DNA from: Metaphire vulgaris
Taxonomy: Eukaryota > Annelida > Clitellata > Crassiclitellata > Megascolecidae
Length of the DNA stretch: 64,000 nt
Direction: 5' to 3'
Assembly: GCA_018105865.1 (NCBI GenBank)
Contig: CM030832.1
Coordinates: 20,214,019-20,278,018 of the forward strand
This document shows, one piece after another, positions 21,302 to 31,132 of the stretch; position 1 is the first letter of the stretch, and each line of letters opens with the position of its first letter. The notes below the pieces were generated by a model that saw only the letters and a list, made by a program, of their open reading frames with translations, was not told the DNA's origin and did no database searches. The position numbers and the translations under genes are program-made.

Positions 21302-21520
21302 TAAGGCACTGTCTGTGTATACGAGACGTTCAGTGACTCAGGTGAACGATTATCAGGGCTTGAAAACAGATTTATTGCGAGAATTTCAGTTAACAATTGA
21401 AGGCTATCGATCGAAATTTCAGTCTTTGCGCCTATTGTTGAATGAAAGTGCGTCTCAGTTTGCGAGTCGTTTAGAACAAACCTTTGACCGTTATGTGCAT
21501 TTATCTGTCACAAGTTAAAG
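21302..21520 (+). pseudogene. Gypsy-like gag, continuation after the L2 insertion
   Basis: Directly continues the gag core: KALSVYTRRSVTQVNDYQGL, KTDLLREFQLTIEGYRSKF and ASQFASRLEQTFDRYVHLS. The gag reading ends where LTR-tip-like words (tgtcacaag, three times between 21505 and 21541) begin and run into the inverted LTR. The point where gag meets LTR is therefore a junction, not the natural gag end. Confidence 0.85.
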
Positions 21521-21532
21521 TCACAAGTTATT

Positions 21533-22149
21533 TGTCACAAGCTCCTATTAAGCATGTGAGGGTTCTTTTTCTTCAATATTAATATGCACTTTAGAAGCTC
21601 TACGTCTTAATGATTAACAAATAATCAATGCACTGAGCAATAAATTAATTCCTTTTCTTCAACACAAACACAATTATTCACAATTTCTGAACAATTCAAC
21701 AACATGTAAATTCTTTCTTTATACAACTCTCGTTAACTCTTGACCGGAAGATGCACACAGTCTCTTCGAAAGTCAACTCTCATTAACAAGCGATAAGAAT
21801 ATACATACGTTCTCTTTGAATGTTCGCTGTTTCTTTATAACATATTCTTCGACGATTTCTAACACATATGCTTCTATTCACTTTCTCTAAGTAATTTTTT
21901 CTCCATTCTCTTTCTCCTTTCTCCTTGCCTACAACCTTCCGCAACGGCTACCACTGCCCGACTGCCCTGTCATTAACCTTACACGTCCACTCATTCACTC
22001 CCAAGCCACCATACCACACACATACATAACCTCCTTCACACCTCAAACATACACCAGCTCACCTCCCACACACACACACACAAACATACCTAAACACACA
22101 TAAACATTAAACATACACCAATATTCTTCCTAAATATCACTTTGTGACA
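21533..22149 (-). repeat. Right LTR, inverted
   Basis: On the + strand it begins TGTCACAAGCTCC (inverse of the U5 end) and ends CACTTTGTGACA (inverse of the U3 start). It is the inverse of 16350-16957 with minor differences, such as agctcc against aattcc near the U5 tip. Confidence 0.9.
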
Positions 22150-22422
22150 GAGATGCAGAAAGACTTGTATATATGTTTCATAGATTATGAAAAGGCTTTC
22201 GATAATGTCCGTCATAACGAACTTTTTGAGTGTCTGAAAGGAGCAGGGATAGACAGAAAAGATTTAAGAATATTCACAGAAATATATTGGAACCAGAAAA
22301 CAACACCTCAAATTAATGGAACAACTGGAAAATGGATTCAAATATTAAAAGGTGCCAGACAGGGATGTGGATTATCTCCAGAATTTTTAAATGCATATGG
22401 AGAAGAAATCATGGAAAACAAA

Positions 22423-22423
<1 letters not shown>

Positions 22424-22464
<41 letters not shown>
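22424..22464. repeat. (AAT)n at the distal end of RTE 'A'
   Basis: About 13 AAT units follow the inverted 5' part of RTE A. The matching run at 13129-13164 lies at the other end of the insertion, so the two may represent the duplicated target site. Confidence 0.8.
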
Positions 22465-22465
<1 letters not shown>

Positions 22466-22689
22466 CATTTAATATTACTTATTATGAAATGAACTGTTGT
22501 GCAATAATGGCTAGTGTTTTTTATTTGTCTTGTATGTCAGCACATGTTTTTACTCCTTAATAGTTTGACTTAGGATTAGTTATTTTCTGTATATACATTC
22601 CCATCTAGTAGGTTTACTTTTGAGAAGAATATCATGTTTTAAATATATTATCAATCATCATCCTAATTGCTCTCTGTCAACTCTTCAGT

Positions 22690-23077
22690 GACAATAACTA
22701 GTCAGAAAACATTTCCAGGCCTTTTTGTCTGATGTTAGTTTTCTTCCTTGTCTTTCTTTGAGTTCTTCTTTTATGTTGTCTACCCATTTTTTCTGGACCT
22801 TCTTTTCGTTTTTCTTCTTTTCTTCACTTTTACCTTCCTTGTATGTGTAGAACGCTTTTTTCAGAATTCTCAAGCCTTGCATCCTGTTTACTTGTCCATA
22901 CCGTGTTAGCCTCCTTTTTCTGAATTTGTCTATGATGGTATTTGTTAGTTCAATCCGCTGCCATATATCTTCATTTTTAAGTTTTTGAAGTCTGCTAACT
23001 CCAAGAATTCTTCTTAGGCAGCTCATTTCTGCAATGAGTGGTCTTTCTTCATCTTCTCTTTTTGTGACCAAGGCCAC
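22690..23077 (-). pseudogene. RTE-type LINE C-terminal fragment
   Basis: On the - strand: IAEMSCLRRILGVSRLQKLK, NEDIWQRIELTNTIIDKFRK, RRLTRYGQVNRMQG, and a lysine-rich stretch ending WVDNIKEELKERQG...AWKCFLT. This is the C-terminal block of an RTE-like RT (M..LRR..G..R.DK..NEDI / RLRW.GHV.RM pattern). It belongs to a different subfamily from RTE A and B. Confidence 0.72.
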
Positions 23078-23394
23078 ATTGTATATTTATATCATATTGT
23101 GATCCATATAGTATTTGTGTTGTAGATTTGGATTTTGGTGCTTATTTTTATTTCTCTAGAGTTCCAGCTGTGTTTCAGTCTTTCCACATTTGTAGTCCTA
23201 ATAATAATATATTTTTAGTAAGAAATAATTCATTATAATTAGTTATGACAGTTGATAAAATTTTGAGAGGTCTTCTTTGATAGTCTTTTATATGCATTCA
23301 CATATGTATCATATCAAATGCCTTAATTCTATTACTGGATCATAGTGTGTTGACATAACATCAATTGCAATAGAAGAATGATTGTTTATTGCAG

Positions 23395-23488
23395 CTGATG
23401 CTCTTTTTGATTCAACACAAGATGTCATATTTGAGTGGAATGGCTCAGAAGATAGTGCTTAACACCCTTGAGCAAATTGTTCAGCAGG
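23395..23488 (+). CDS. FBXO25: FBXO25/FBXO32-like F-box protein, internal exon
   Basis: The acceptor is attgcag (AG at 23393-23394) and the donor gtatgt at 23489. The exon enters in phase 0, as required by the exon ending at 12512, and leaves one base over. The translation contains LSGMAQKIVLNTLEQIVQQ. This matches the LTSLSG(I/V)AQK...NILEK block of FBXO25/32, which directly follows RRFNYV in the family. It sits 10.9 kb downstream of the previous exon, and that intron is filled with the RTE, LTR-element and L2 stack. Confidence 0.85.
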
Positions 23489-24240
23489 GTATGTAGGTTC
23501 TATACCAATTTATATTTACTCAAAGTTTATAGTACAAAATCTGTGAAGCAGTTAGAAGAGTATATCATTTTTACAGAGCTCCACAGTAGCCTCATGGTTA
23601 GTTAAAAGTCTCCTTATCCAATCTAGTTCAAATGATTATTTATATTGCACCTGTGCAAATAACGCTTCTAAGCACATTACTTCACTGACAAACCAAACAG
23701 AAGATGTTGGTAGAAAAAACAGCTGAGATGGTACTAAAGAGTTCGCCATCATGGCAAAATTGGGCGGTGAACCCTTAAGAAGGGGTCTTCCGCAAGAAAA
23801 CATTTCATTAAAGAAAGTCAGCGAAAAGTATAAGAAATAATGTTGAAAGACCACATAGATGGATGTTGAGAGAAATTCTCTGTGTGTCGAAATTGTTGAA
23901 ATTAGATGGCAAATTCCTGAGGGTGGTCTTCTGCAAGACAGTAATCCATCGCCGAACTTGACAAAACCGACCAGATATGGAACTCTGCATAAGGACCGGA
24001 ACAGTTGTTGCCCAATGTAACCAGTGAAAACTACATAGACTAGCTGGTGGCTAAGATAAAATGAAGGACCAACCACGATGACACCGAGCAACATAAATCC
24101 GTTCCGTTCAGAGCAGAGAAAGTGCAGAGACAATCCACTTGATTAGCACAAAAATTAAGTGCAAGACTGGTCAAACTGCCAAGAACAACGATATTTTGAA
24201 ACATGGGCAGACACTTGCAAGCAGTCAAATTGGTGCTACC
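23489..24240. other. Intronic DNA without recognised elements
   Basis: AT-rich. An internal similarity is visible between 23784-23800 (ggtcttccgcaagaaaac) and 23926-23942 (ggtcttctgcaagacag). No coding family is recognised in the open frames on either strand. Confidence 0.5.
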
Positions 24241-24244
24241 GAAA

Positions 24245-24720
24245 AGTCTTATGTAATGTAATGTAACAATATTCTTATTGCACCTCTTCTGAAAAATCAG
24301 ACAAAAGTGCTGCCATTGCAATTACTGCATATTTATGAAGGCTATGAGTTTTAAGTCATTTCAGAAAGAGGACCATGGAATCAGCAGTTGCTAAATTATG
24401 CATACTAGGGTCAAGAGCCTTCCAGAGAACTCAAAGCCTTGTATCAGGAATAAGGAGGTTTGTTCTTGGGGTACACTGATGAGACTTTGAGTTTTGGACC
24501 AAAAACATGGCCGACCAATGATAGAACTAAGAGGATGGAATAGCTCTGATAAATATGATGGAGCAGTACCATTAAGAGAATGTGCAACAGCTGTCGAGAC
24601 ACATAACTCGGGCAGGATAAGGCAGCCTATGTAGAAGGGAATCCTTAAATGGAAAACTCCATGCAGCCGGAAGGATCCATCTTAGAAAAGTGCTGGATGC
24701 CGGGACTTTTGGCCATTTTT
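24245..24720 (-). pseudogene. L2-like LINE 3' fragment
   Basis: On the - strand, degraded residues follow the LINE C-terminal pattern: a W.ALDPS.HNL-like stretch, then SMVLFLK-LKTHSL (equivalent to S...FK..LKTHLF), then a 3' tail of ATTAC units at 24254-24268. Stops interrupt it throughout. Confidence 0.45.
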
Positions 24721-25029
24721 CAGGCAAAACTAATTTTTTTATCAAATTGCTATTGCTAGGGTTATATGAAAGCTACAAAATTGTGTCATCTTTTGGGACT
24801 TTCATTTCTTACCATTCTTGAAAAAAATGGTAAAAATTTTTGGGGATTTCATGCATGCCCCAAAACATCATTTTATTCAGAGCGTGGTGGCCAAAATTTT
24901 GGAGTGACAAGCTATCTAAGTTGAGCAGCAGAGTTGTCAGGGAATCAAAATGGAGCAAAATGTTGCAAGAATTGTGCAAATCAGATCAAATATGACAGAG
25001 ATATTAGATTTTTAATCTGATTATTAATT

Positions 25030-25812
25030 ATTATTATTATTAATTCTGACAATTTCATATAGCGCAATACGCATAGCGAAGGCTAAAGTCAAGAGCGCTG
25101 TACAAGTGTCCCTAATAGGAGATGTTAAATAAATGTGTTTTAAGGTTCCTAGTGAACAGTTCAGGAGATGTCACCCTAGTCACGTCCGCCGGCAGTGAGT
25201 TCCAAAGCAAAGGGTTGCCCCTCGAAACAGACCGATCCCCAAATTTTGCTGTCATAGACGGGGGTGGAACCACCAATTGAGAACGGCTGCTTGATCGAAG
25301 CTGCGAGCGCCGATCAGACGACTTGGGCTTACAGACCAGAGCCGTTTAGTACTCAGGGCAGAAAGGGTCATTTAACGCCCTAAATGTAAACCAGCAACAT
25401 TTAAAGGCTATACGCTCCGAATCCGGAGCCAGTGAAGTTTGTCTCGTAATAGCGGTGTCACATGCTCATTCCACCTAGCGCCGAAGATCAGACCTGCTGA
25501 AACATTTAGCACCATCTGAAGACGGTTTAGCTGGCTGACAGGAAGTCCGAGTAAGATACTGTTACAATAATCCACACGTGATAGAATGAGGGATCGAACC
25601 AGTTTAATCACGTCCGGTAATGGCAGGTAGCGGCGAATCTCCCGGATCCTGCGTAACTGATAGTAACAGTTGCGAGTCACATTGTTTAGGTGACTGACAA
25701 ACGAAAGTGACTCATCCAAAAGAACGCCTAGAGGACGTAGTTCGGTACAAGGAACAATGTCTACATCTTCAATTGAAAACGGATTTCGTGGTATGAGATG
25801 TTTCCTTCTAGA
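25030..25812 (-). mobile_element. L2 LINE (AAT-tail subfamily), 3' fragment, copy 2
   Basis: The near-identical inverse of 20515-21300. On the - strand: TPRRKHLIP-like start, PFSIEDVDIVPCTELRPLGV, LLDESLSFVSHLNNVTRNCY, YYQLRRIREIRRYLPLPD, SQLNRLQMVLNVSAGLIFGA and LHWLRI. A single substitution turns the next codons into a stop-bearing frame after RIRSV. It ends with the AAT-type tail next to 25030. The high similarity to copy 1 implies recent amplification of this subfamily. Confidence 0.92.
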
Positions 25813-25849
25813 TGACTCATGTGACTGAAAAAATGTCACTTTGTGAAAT

Positions 25850-26390
25850 TTCATGAGAAGTCAGATCAGACTTTTGCAAAATTGGAAACAGCTCTATTGA
25901 GAGTTTTCTCTGACCTAGCAACATCCATGGACAAAGGCCACATTTGTGCTTTCACATTTCTCGACATGTCATTTGATACTGTCGATCATGATATTCTGCT
26001 ACATGGTTTGAAGACTACTTTTGAATTACATCAGAAGTGCTTGATTGGATAAAGTCATTTTTTATCTGGAAGGACACAGTCAGTTGTATTACCCGGATCC
26101 ACAACAACCTCAAAGGTGATCCTCTTTGTTTACCTGTTAACCACAAGGATCAGTTATTGGTCCGATGCTGCTTTACACTATGGATCAGTTCGGAATAATT
26201 GAAAAGCATGGTCTACAGTCTCACTTCTATGCAGATGACTATCATATATATTCAAGTTGCCTGAAGGAAACAGACTTGATTTGGTTGAACCATGGAGACC
26301 TGAATCAACAGTCTGGATGGCAATTAGTCTGGATGACAACAGTCTGGATGTACTGAGAAAAAAACAACTGAAAATGAATCCATCAAAACA
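25850..26390 (+). pseudogene. L2-like LINE reverse transcriptase fragment
   Basis: A diverged RT on the + strand: LETALLRVFSDLATSMD, FLDMSFDTVDHDILLHGLKT, then after a break YTMDQFGIIEKHGLQSHFYA and DDYHIYSSC (YADD present as YADDYH). It is much older than the copy that ends beside it at 25812. Confidence 0.75.
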
Positions 26391-26690
26391 GACTTAATGC
26401 TCAGGCAAGGAAAGCCCACCAACGTCATATGAGACATGAACAGGCTTGGACTGGGCCGGCAGGCGACCGGGAGATTCTGTGTGGGCCGCCGACTGAAATG
26501 AAAAATTTTTTTGTAGGAGATTAAAAATATTTAAAAATCCAGAAATCTAGGTTTATCTCTTAAAGTTTAGCATCTCTTTATTCACAATAAGCTGTAGTGT
26601 GACCAGTATTAACTGACTGCCCAGTGGCAGATTACCCATTGGCCTATAAGCAGCTTACTGTAGATGTTACAGTAGGCGTTGGCCCAGAAG

Positions 26691-27355
26691 ATTGTTCCGG
26701 CCACAACTCATATATTTCTACCAATTTTTGTCTGAATTTCAAAATTTTTGATTAATTTTGTTCCACTGACATTCTCCTACAACACTGCCCTCACCCATGT
26801 GGGGTTACCACTAAAAAATTTTAGCTGGTGAGCTTTGAAAATTTTTTTGGGGTGCGGTGTTATTTTGGGCCATAGAGTGGACCCTGCCCCAAATAAATTT
26901 TTTGCATGGGTACTTGGAAAGAGCAATAATAAAGCTAAGCAATGGTGTATACCTCATCTTTTTATCTTTCATATAGCCTGAGATTTGGCAAATTTACAAA
27001 CTACAAAAATTCATCGCTAAGACTTTTTTTTCCGAAAAATAGTGTTCCGGTTACAACTCGTATATTTCTACCAAATGTTGTCCGATTTTCAAACTTTTTG
27101 ATTTATTTGATTTATTTTGTTCCACTGACATTCTCCTACAACTTTGCCGCTCACCCATGTGGGGGTTACCACTCAAAAATTTTAGCTGATGAGCTTTGAA
27201 AAAATGTGGGGAGGGATGCTATTATAGACCGCATAGTGGCCCGTACCTCCCAAATTTTTTTTTCTTCACAGATAGTTAGAAAGAACAATAAAAAGCTAAA
27301 CAATGGTATATACCTCGTCTACTTAGCTCTCATATAACCTGAGATATGGTAAATT
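26691..27355. repeat. Tandem duplication of an about 350-bp unit
   Basis: 26691-27001 and 27043-27355 are diverged direct copies. Both contain CCACTGACATTCTCCTACAA, CCCATGTGGGG, AAAAATTTTAGCTG and GAGCTTTGAAAA in the same order and spacing. It is noncoding. A faintly similar style of sequence occurs at 24740-24930. Confidence 0.8.
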
Positions 27356-27780
27356 TAAATATTGGGTTTTCAAGGACTTTTTCCAAAAATAAATGGCCGG
27401 CACGGTGACGGCATCAAAAATTTTAATGGACGGTAAATGGGTTAATGGCTGCCTTGGTCTTAGGTGTTTGCAGGCAAACTTGCAAAATCAGGAGACTCGC
27501 TGGAGACCATCAGCCTTATTCCTTACTTGCCTTCCTTGCTGCCTACCGATCTGGTTCAGTACTTGCTCTTCAAATATTTAATTTTAGAAAAAGCTGTTTT
27601 GCACACTTACTTCCGAAAATAACAAGAATGTTTCTGGCCAGTTCTTGTAGTTTTGGGTATTCCATTGCTGTTTTTCACGTGCAATGGATCGTTCTCATCA
27701 GCAAACATCTTCACAAGCAGCTCATTACCCTTCAACTCGACCAGTTCCATTTGAAGATGAAACGGTGCACTCTGTCTCCA

Positions 27781-28190
27781 TCAGATGAGGAGAAACTTAG
27801 GACTACTTAATGTTCTTGAAATCTTCTCAAAATCTTGGAAACGGGCAGTGAATTCCTGCAACAGCCCATCGAAAACACAAGAATAGTGGATGATTGGAAT
27901 TTCGCCTGCTTGTATGTCTTTAATATAAATGCGAGTCGTAAGTTGTGGAAAGTGGCAGAAATTACACTGCTGCAGATGACTTTTGAGGAGACAACATTTG
28001 TCAAGGAAGTCTTTAACTTTTCTATGCATGAGGGAAACTGTTGTTGCTTTGTGTAGACTTTGATTAAGATAGCTGAGATGGGTTAGCAAATCCACCAGAA
28101 AAGCCAGGGATGTGAGGAAGGGTTTAGCAAGGAGCATTCCTTGTTTTTCATGGAATAAGATTCCACTATTTCCTGCCTATGCTAACGGCT
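27781..28190 (-). pseudogene. hAT transposase fragment (Charlie/ZBED-like)
   Basis: On the - strand: FLVDLLTHLSYLNQSLHKAT, VKDFLDKCCLLKSHLQQCNF, CHFPQLTTRIYIKD, then FDGLLQEFTARFQDFEKI. The pattern (DLL.HLN.LN..LQG ... V..F..KL.L....L.....HFP.L .... L..EF..RF.DF) is that of Charlie-type hAT transposases and the host proteins derived from them. About 120 residues are readable. The region 28267-28300 has GGTTGCACATCGCTG, which could be a hAT right terminus, but no left partner was found. Confidence 0.72.
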
Positions 28191-28286
28191 GCCATCACAT
28201 ACATTTTAAAATACATGTGCACGGCCACACAAGTTGTTACCCACGGCCGCATGAGGCTGTACGGCAACAGGTTGCACATCGCTGCC

Positions 28287-28432
28287 TTAGCAGTGTTTTC
28301 AAAAGTAATTTTTCCAGATGGCTAATTATGCTAATTGTCCTGAATGATTCACATTCATGATGTTTTTTCGGAATAGGAATGACGATTGACCTACCTATGT
28401 TTTCAGGAATTGTTTCTGGTTATTCTATTCTA
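28287..28432 (-). pseudogene. Short RTE-type LINE fragment
   Basis: On the - strand it reads about 45 residues of the block before the RT palm: N(V/I)GRSIVIPIPKK, HECESFRTISIISHLEKLLL. It is closest to the same block of RTE A at 16110-16240. Confidence 0.65.
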
Positions 28433-28719
28433 TTCTGGTTATTGTTGTTTTGGTTATTTTAGGAAGCTTATTAGAGTGAAGCTAGATGGTGTAGCTTCTA
28501 TCAATTGAGATGCAGTTGCTGATGATGAAACCCAAGTTTCAGTCAATGCATGCAATTACATCTGTTGTTGAGGGTAGTGTGTGTGTTTCGAGAACAGGGA
28601 GTCCACTAGGGAGTGTACTATTTAATGTAGTGAATGTGTAAATTGTGTATGCCTAGGATTCATGAGCGATCTAATATTGATGGTTCAGAGTTTTATATGT
28701 GATTGGTACTAGAACAAAA

Positions 28720-28835
28720 TGTCCTAGAACAAAATGTCACGGACAAGATGTAATTGGGATAAAATGTAATCCTAACCCTAACCCTAGCCTTTGACATTTT
28801 GTCTGTGATATTTTTCAGATGTTTTGTCCGGCAAA
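28720..28835. repeat. GACAAAATGT-unit patch
   Basis: Several irregular units of the GAACAAAATGTC / GGACAAGATGT type lie at the left, and the inverse (GACATTTTGTC, GTTTTGTCCGG) at the right, with CCTAACCCTAACCCTA between. The same GGACAAAATGTC units occur inside both satellite-ended hAT copies (10385-10475 and 61765-61860), so this may be another inverted-repeat element with related subterminal sequence. Confidence 0.55.
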
Positions 28836-28839
28836 GGTG

Positions 28840-29620
28840 TGATTGTATGGTTCCCAGGTTTGGATGAATGTCATCTGAAAGGACAAGTAGAATCCTGATA
28901 ATATTTCCATATCTGGAGAGTGAAAATTTTGATAGACGTAAAGTTGGAAAGAAGGATGCAAGTATTTTGTTCATATGGGCATTCTGATCGACGGCAGTGG
29001 AGTGGATCAGAATATTTGTCAGCTTTCCATGAATCAAGTCTGGATGAGAAATTGTGAGCAATTAACAAAGATGCATAGGGAGGGAACAATGTCATGGTTG
29101 TCAGGTTAAATAATTAATCAAATAAATCAAGTTGTCCTTCTGCCTATGCAGCAACTCACTAGCTCACCATGATGTGAATAGTGCCAGCCGATGTTAATGT
29201 GGTGCGAAATAATTGAAGAAAATCTAATATAAGGCCTAGACTATTGAATTGCAATTTATGACTGCAATGAAGTGAGTAATAATGTGTCAAGTTGACTAAG
29301 TGGAGTTTTAGGTCAAGTTGACTAGCACAGTTAACCTTTTTACCGGGAACCCCTAATTTATCCATCCATTTTACATTGAGTTACAGTTAAATGTAGGGTG
29401 AAGGGTTAAATTATTTTTAAAAATGCTAAAAAATATACCCACATAAACCTTGGAAAGACGACTTTAAAATAATTACTTGTATAAGAGTTTGCATGCACAT
29501 TAACTAAATTTTCTCAAACTAAAAACAAATTAGACAGATCAAAATTTAAAATAGGGAGAAGAATTGCCATGGGGCATGAAAATGTTATGCCCAGAAGATA
29601 ACTAATGAGAAGAAACTTTA
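28840..29620. other. Intronic DNA without recognised elements
   Basis: AT-rich, with no family recognised on either strand. The frames at 28693-29095 (-) lack RT or transposase motifs. Confidence 0.45.
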
Positions 29621-29629
29621 ACTGAAATA

Positions 29630-30050
29630 TGAAAAAACATTTTATCAAAACTGATCTGGCCAATGACACTCTATGGGTCAGAAACTTGGATGCTCAGGAA
29701 AGAAGACATAAAGTAAAAAGACTAGAGGCATTCTAAATGTGGATCTGGAATGAAAAAGAATCAGTTGGAGAGAAAAAAATAACCAATAAAGAAGTCTGGA
29801 AGAGGAACCCTGATAAACACAATTCATATTTGACAAAAGAAGTTCATAGGTCATGTTCTGAGAGAAGAAACATGCCTGCTAAGAGAAGGACTAGAGGGAA
29901 GATGGACTGGAGAGCACAGAAAGGGCAACCAAGGACATCAATGCTGGAGTGGATATTTGATGACTTTGAGCTTATGCCAAAGAGCAAGTATTCATCAAGA
30001 TTTGAAGAAAAAAGCTGGACATAGAAAGAAGTGGTGATTCTGGAGTATGG
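29630..30050 (+). pseudogene. RTE-type LINE C-terminal fragment
   Basis: Reads TLYGSETWMLRKED across a frame break, then EMWIW-like and IT NKEVWKR, a GHVLRE-like stretch, and a basic GR..W..EHRKG..R.SMLEW block ending near 30020. This is the standard order of the RTE C-terminus (YG.E.W / W.E..TN.EVL / GH..R / G.R.R.R...W). It is heavily degraded. Confidence 0.6.
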
Positions 30051-30754
30051 AACTGATACACTTATTCCTTTTGAAACTAAACAGGTTGTAACCCGACAAC
30101 CTCAACCATGGTTCAATTTTGACATTGCTGAAGCTAGGCGATGTCACAGCCTATTGGAACGATGATGGAAGTCTTCTCGTCTACCGAGTGACAGGCAGAA
30201 ATTTAGGGACCAATGCAAAATTGTCTGTAAATTGATTTCTTTAACCAAATCCAACTATTTAACTAATCTTGTCACTCAAAATTCTTCTAATCCATCTACT
30301 TTGAAAATCTCTAAATAGCATTCTTCATATGGAAAAGTCAAATGTCACACCTGGTTCCTTCTCTTTTTCATTACTCCCAGATGTCTCCTGCCAATTTTTC
30401 TCCAACAAAATATCTACTATCTGCCTAGAATTTCAGTGCATTTCTTCAACGGGTTTCTCTTTTTCAAAATCCCCACCAACTCTTCTTGTTTCCTTTAAAC
30501 CCACCACCCTAAATGAAGTTCGCCAGATAATCTTTACATCACCAATTAGTCAATAGACCTTTGATGTCCTACCAACTGAAATTCTCAGAGATTGTTTTGA
30601 TGTTTTAGGTCCAATAATAACATACCTTATAAATCTCTCATTGCTTGAAGGGTGTTTCCCCTCTTCATTTGCTCATGCAGTTGTTCACCCGCTACTTAAA
30701 AAGCCATCTTGCTCCTGACGACTTATCTAACTATAGGGCTATATCTAATTTTAA

Positions 30755-31132
30755 CCTTCCTAGCGTTAACGACAAGTTGCGGTCATCGGAGAATTCTGAA
30801 ACTAATAGCGTTAAGGACGACTCACGGTCGTCTTTTGTCTACGTCTCCAGTGGAGCAGGTGCAGCTGCAGGAGCTGGAGGTGACCACCCACTTAATTGCT
30901 TTGGTGACACGCCCGACCAAATGAGCTGCGGTCTGCGGCACACGAGGTATTCTTAGTGGACACTCTGAGCCAATTATTGGCATTCCAATATCCAATGCAA
31001 TTCGGCCAAAGGAGCGAACCATTGTTCGCCGCTGAATAGTGTGACATATGGGATGGTCCTTCGGAAGCATTGTAAGAATGCACGGAGCGCTTTCTGCATG
31101 GAAAAGTGCCAGAGAATGTAACCTCAAGGAGG
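30755..31132. mobile_element. piggyBac-type MITE
   Basis: Flanked by TTAA on both sides (30751-30754 and 31133-31136). The left end is CCTTCCTAGCGTTAACG; the right end read inward is CCTCCTTGAGGTTACA, so the inverted repeats are short and imperfect but share the CCT start typical of piggyBac. Removing the 378-bp element and one TTAA precisely rejoins the L2 frame (SNF-N-FLSKIF). It has no transposase; the open frame on the - strand (30822-31127) is unassigned. Confidence 0.85.

Larger units (their letters stand above)
16350..22149. mobile_element. Gypsy-like LTR element with two inverted (convergent) LTRs
   Basis: A 608-bp LTR (16350-16957) lies at the left and its inverted, very similar copy (21533-22149) at the right. 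Both outer ends are the U3 tip TGTCACAAAGTG. A perfect 5-bp duplication gagat flanks the unit (16345-16349 and 22150-22154), and removing the unit with one copy of gagat rejoins the interrupted RTE reading frame (ERCIE to MQKDL). Inside are a primer-binding-type stretch (TGGTGGCAGCGG from 16960) and part of gag only. No protease, RT or integrase is present. An L2 LINE at 17706-21301 was inserted later. Confidence 0.9.
14085..22423 (+). mobile_element. RTE-type LINE 'A', inverted 5' part (pieces 14085-14337, 15807-16349, 22150-22423)
   Basis: Three + strand pieces form one ORF once the inserts are removed. 14085-14337 is the linker before RT (WMTKDILDLMEERRKAKLAD). 15807-16349 has MKDMKKNKAAGPDGIY and, after a frameshift near 16125, CESFRTISLISHLEKLLL and GCRNAIYILRMLSERCIE. 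22150-22423 has MQKDLYICFIDYEKAFDNVR and KGARQGCGLSPEFLNAYGEE. The first gap is filled by RTE B with an 11-bp duplication, and the second by the inverted-LTR element with a 5-bp duplication. There is no endonuclease domain, so it is 5' truncated. Confidence 0.85.

Noticed and set aside
21529..22149. Direct-LTR provirus interpretation of the LTR pair
   Set aside because: The right copy is clearly the inverse of the left; both outer tips are the U3 sequence TGTCACAAAGTG.
26440..26700. Possible hAT left end (CAGGCTTGGACTGGGCC)
   Set aside because: No inverted partner or octamer duplication could be found.
28772..28788. CCTAACCCTAACCCTA, a telomere-like word
   Set aside because: Only about two and a half units inside a GACAAAATGT-rich patch; too short to suggest an interstitial telomere.
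30822..31127. 101-residue ORF on the - strand inside the piggyBac MITE, with a block (PICHTIQRRTMV) echoed at 35927-35960
   Set aside because: I could not match it to a transposase domain. The echo may be shared noncoding repeat sequence, so I did not annotate it as coding.
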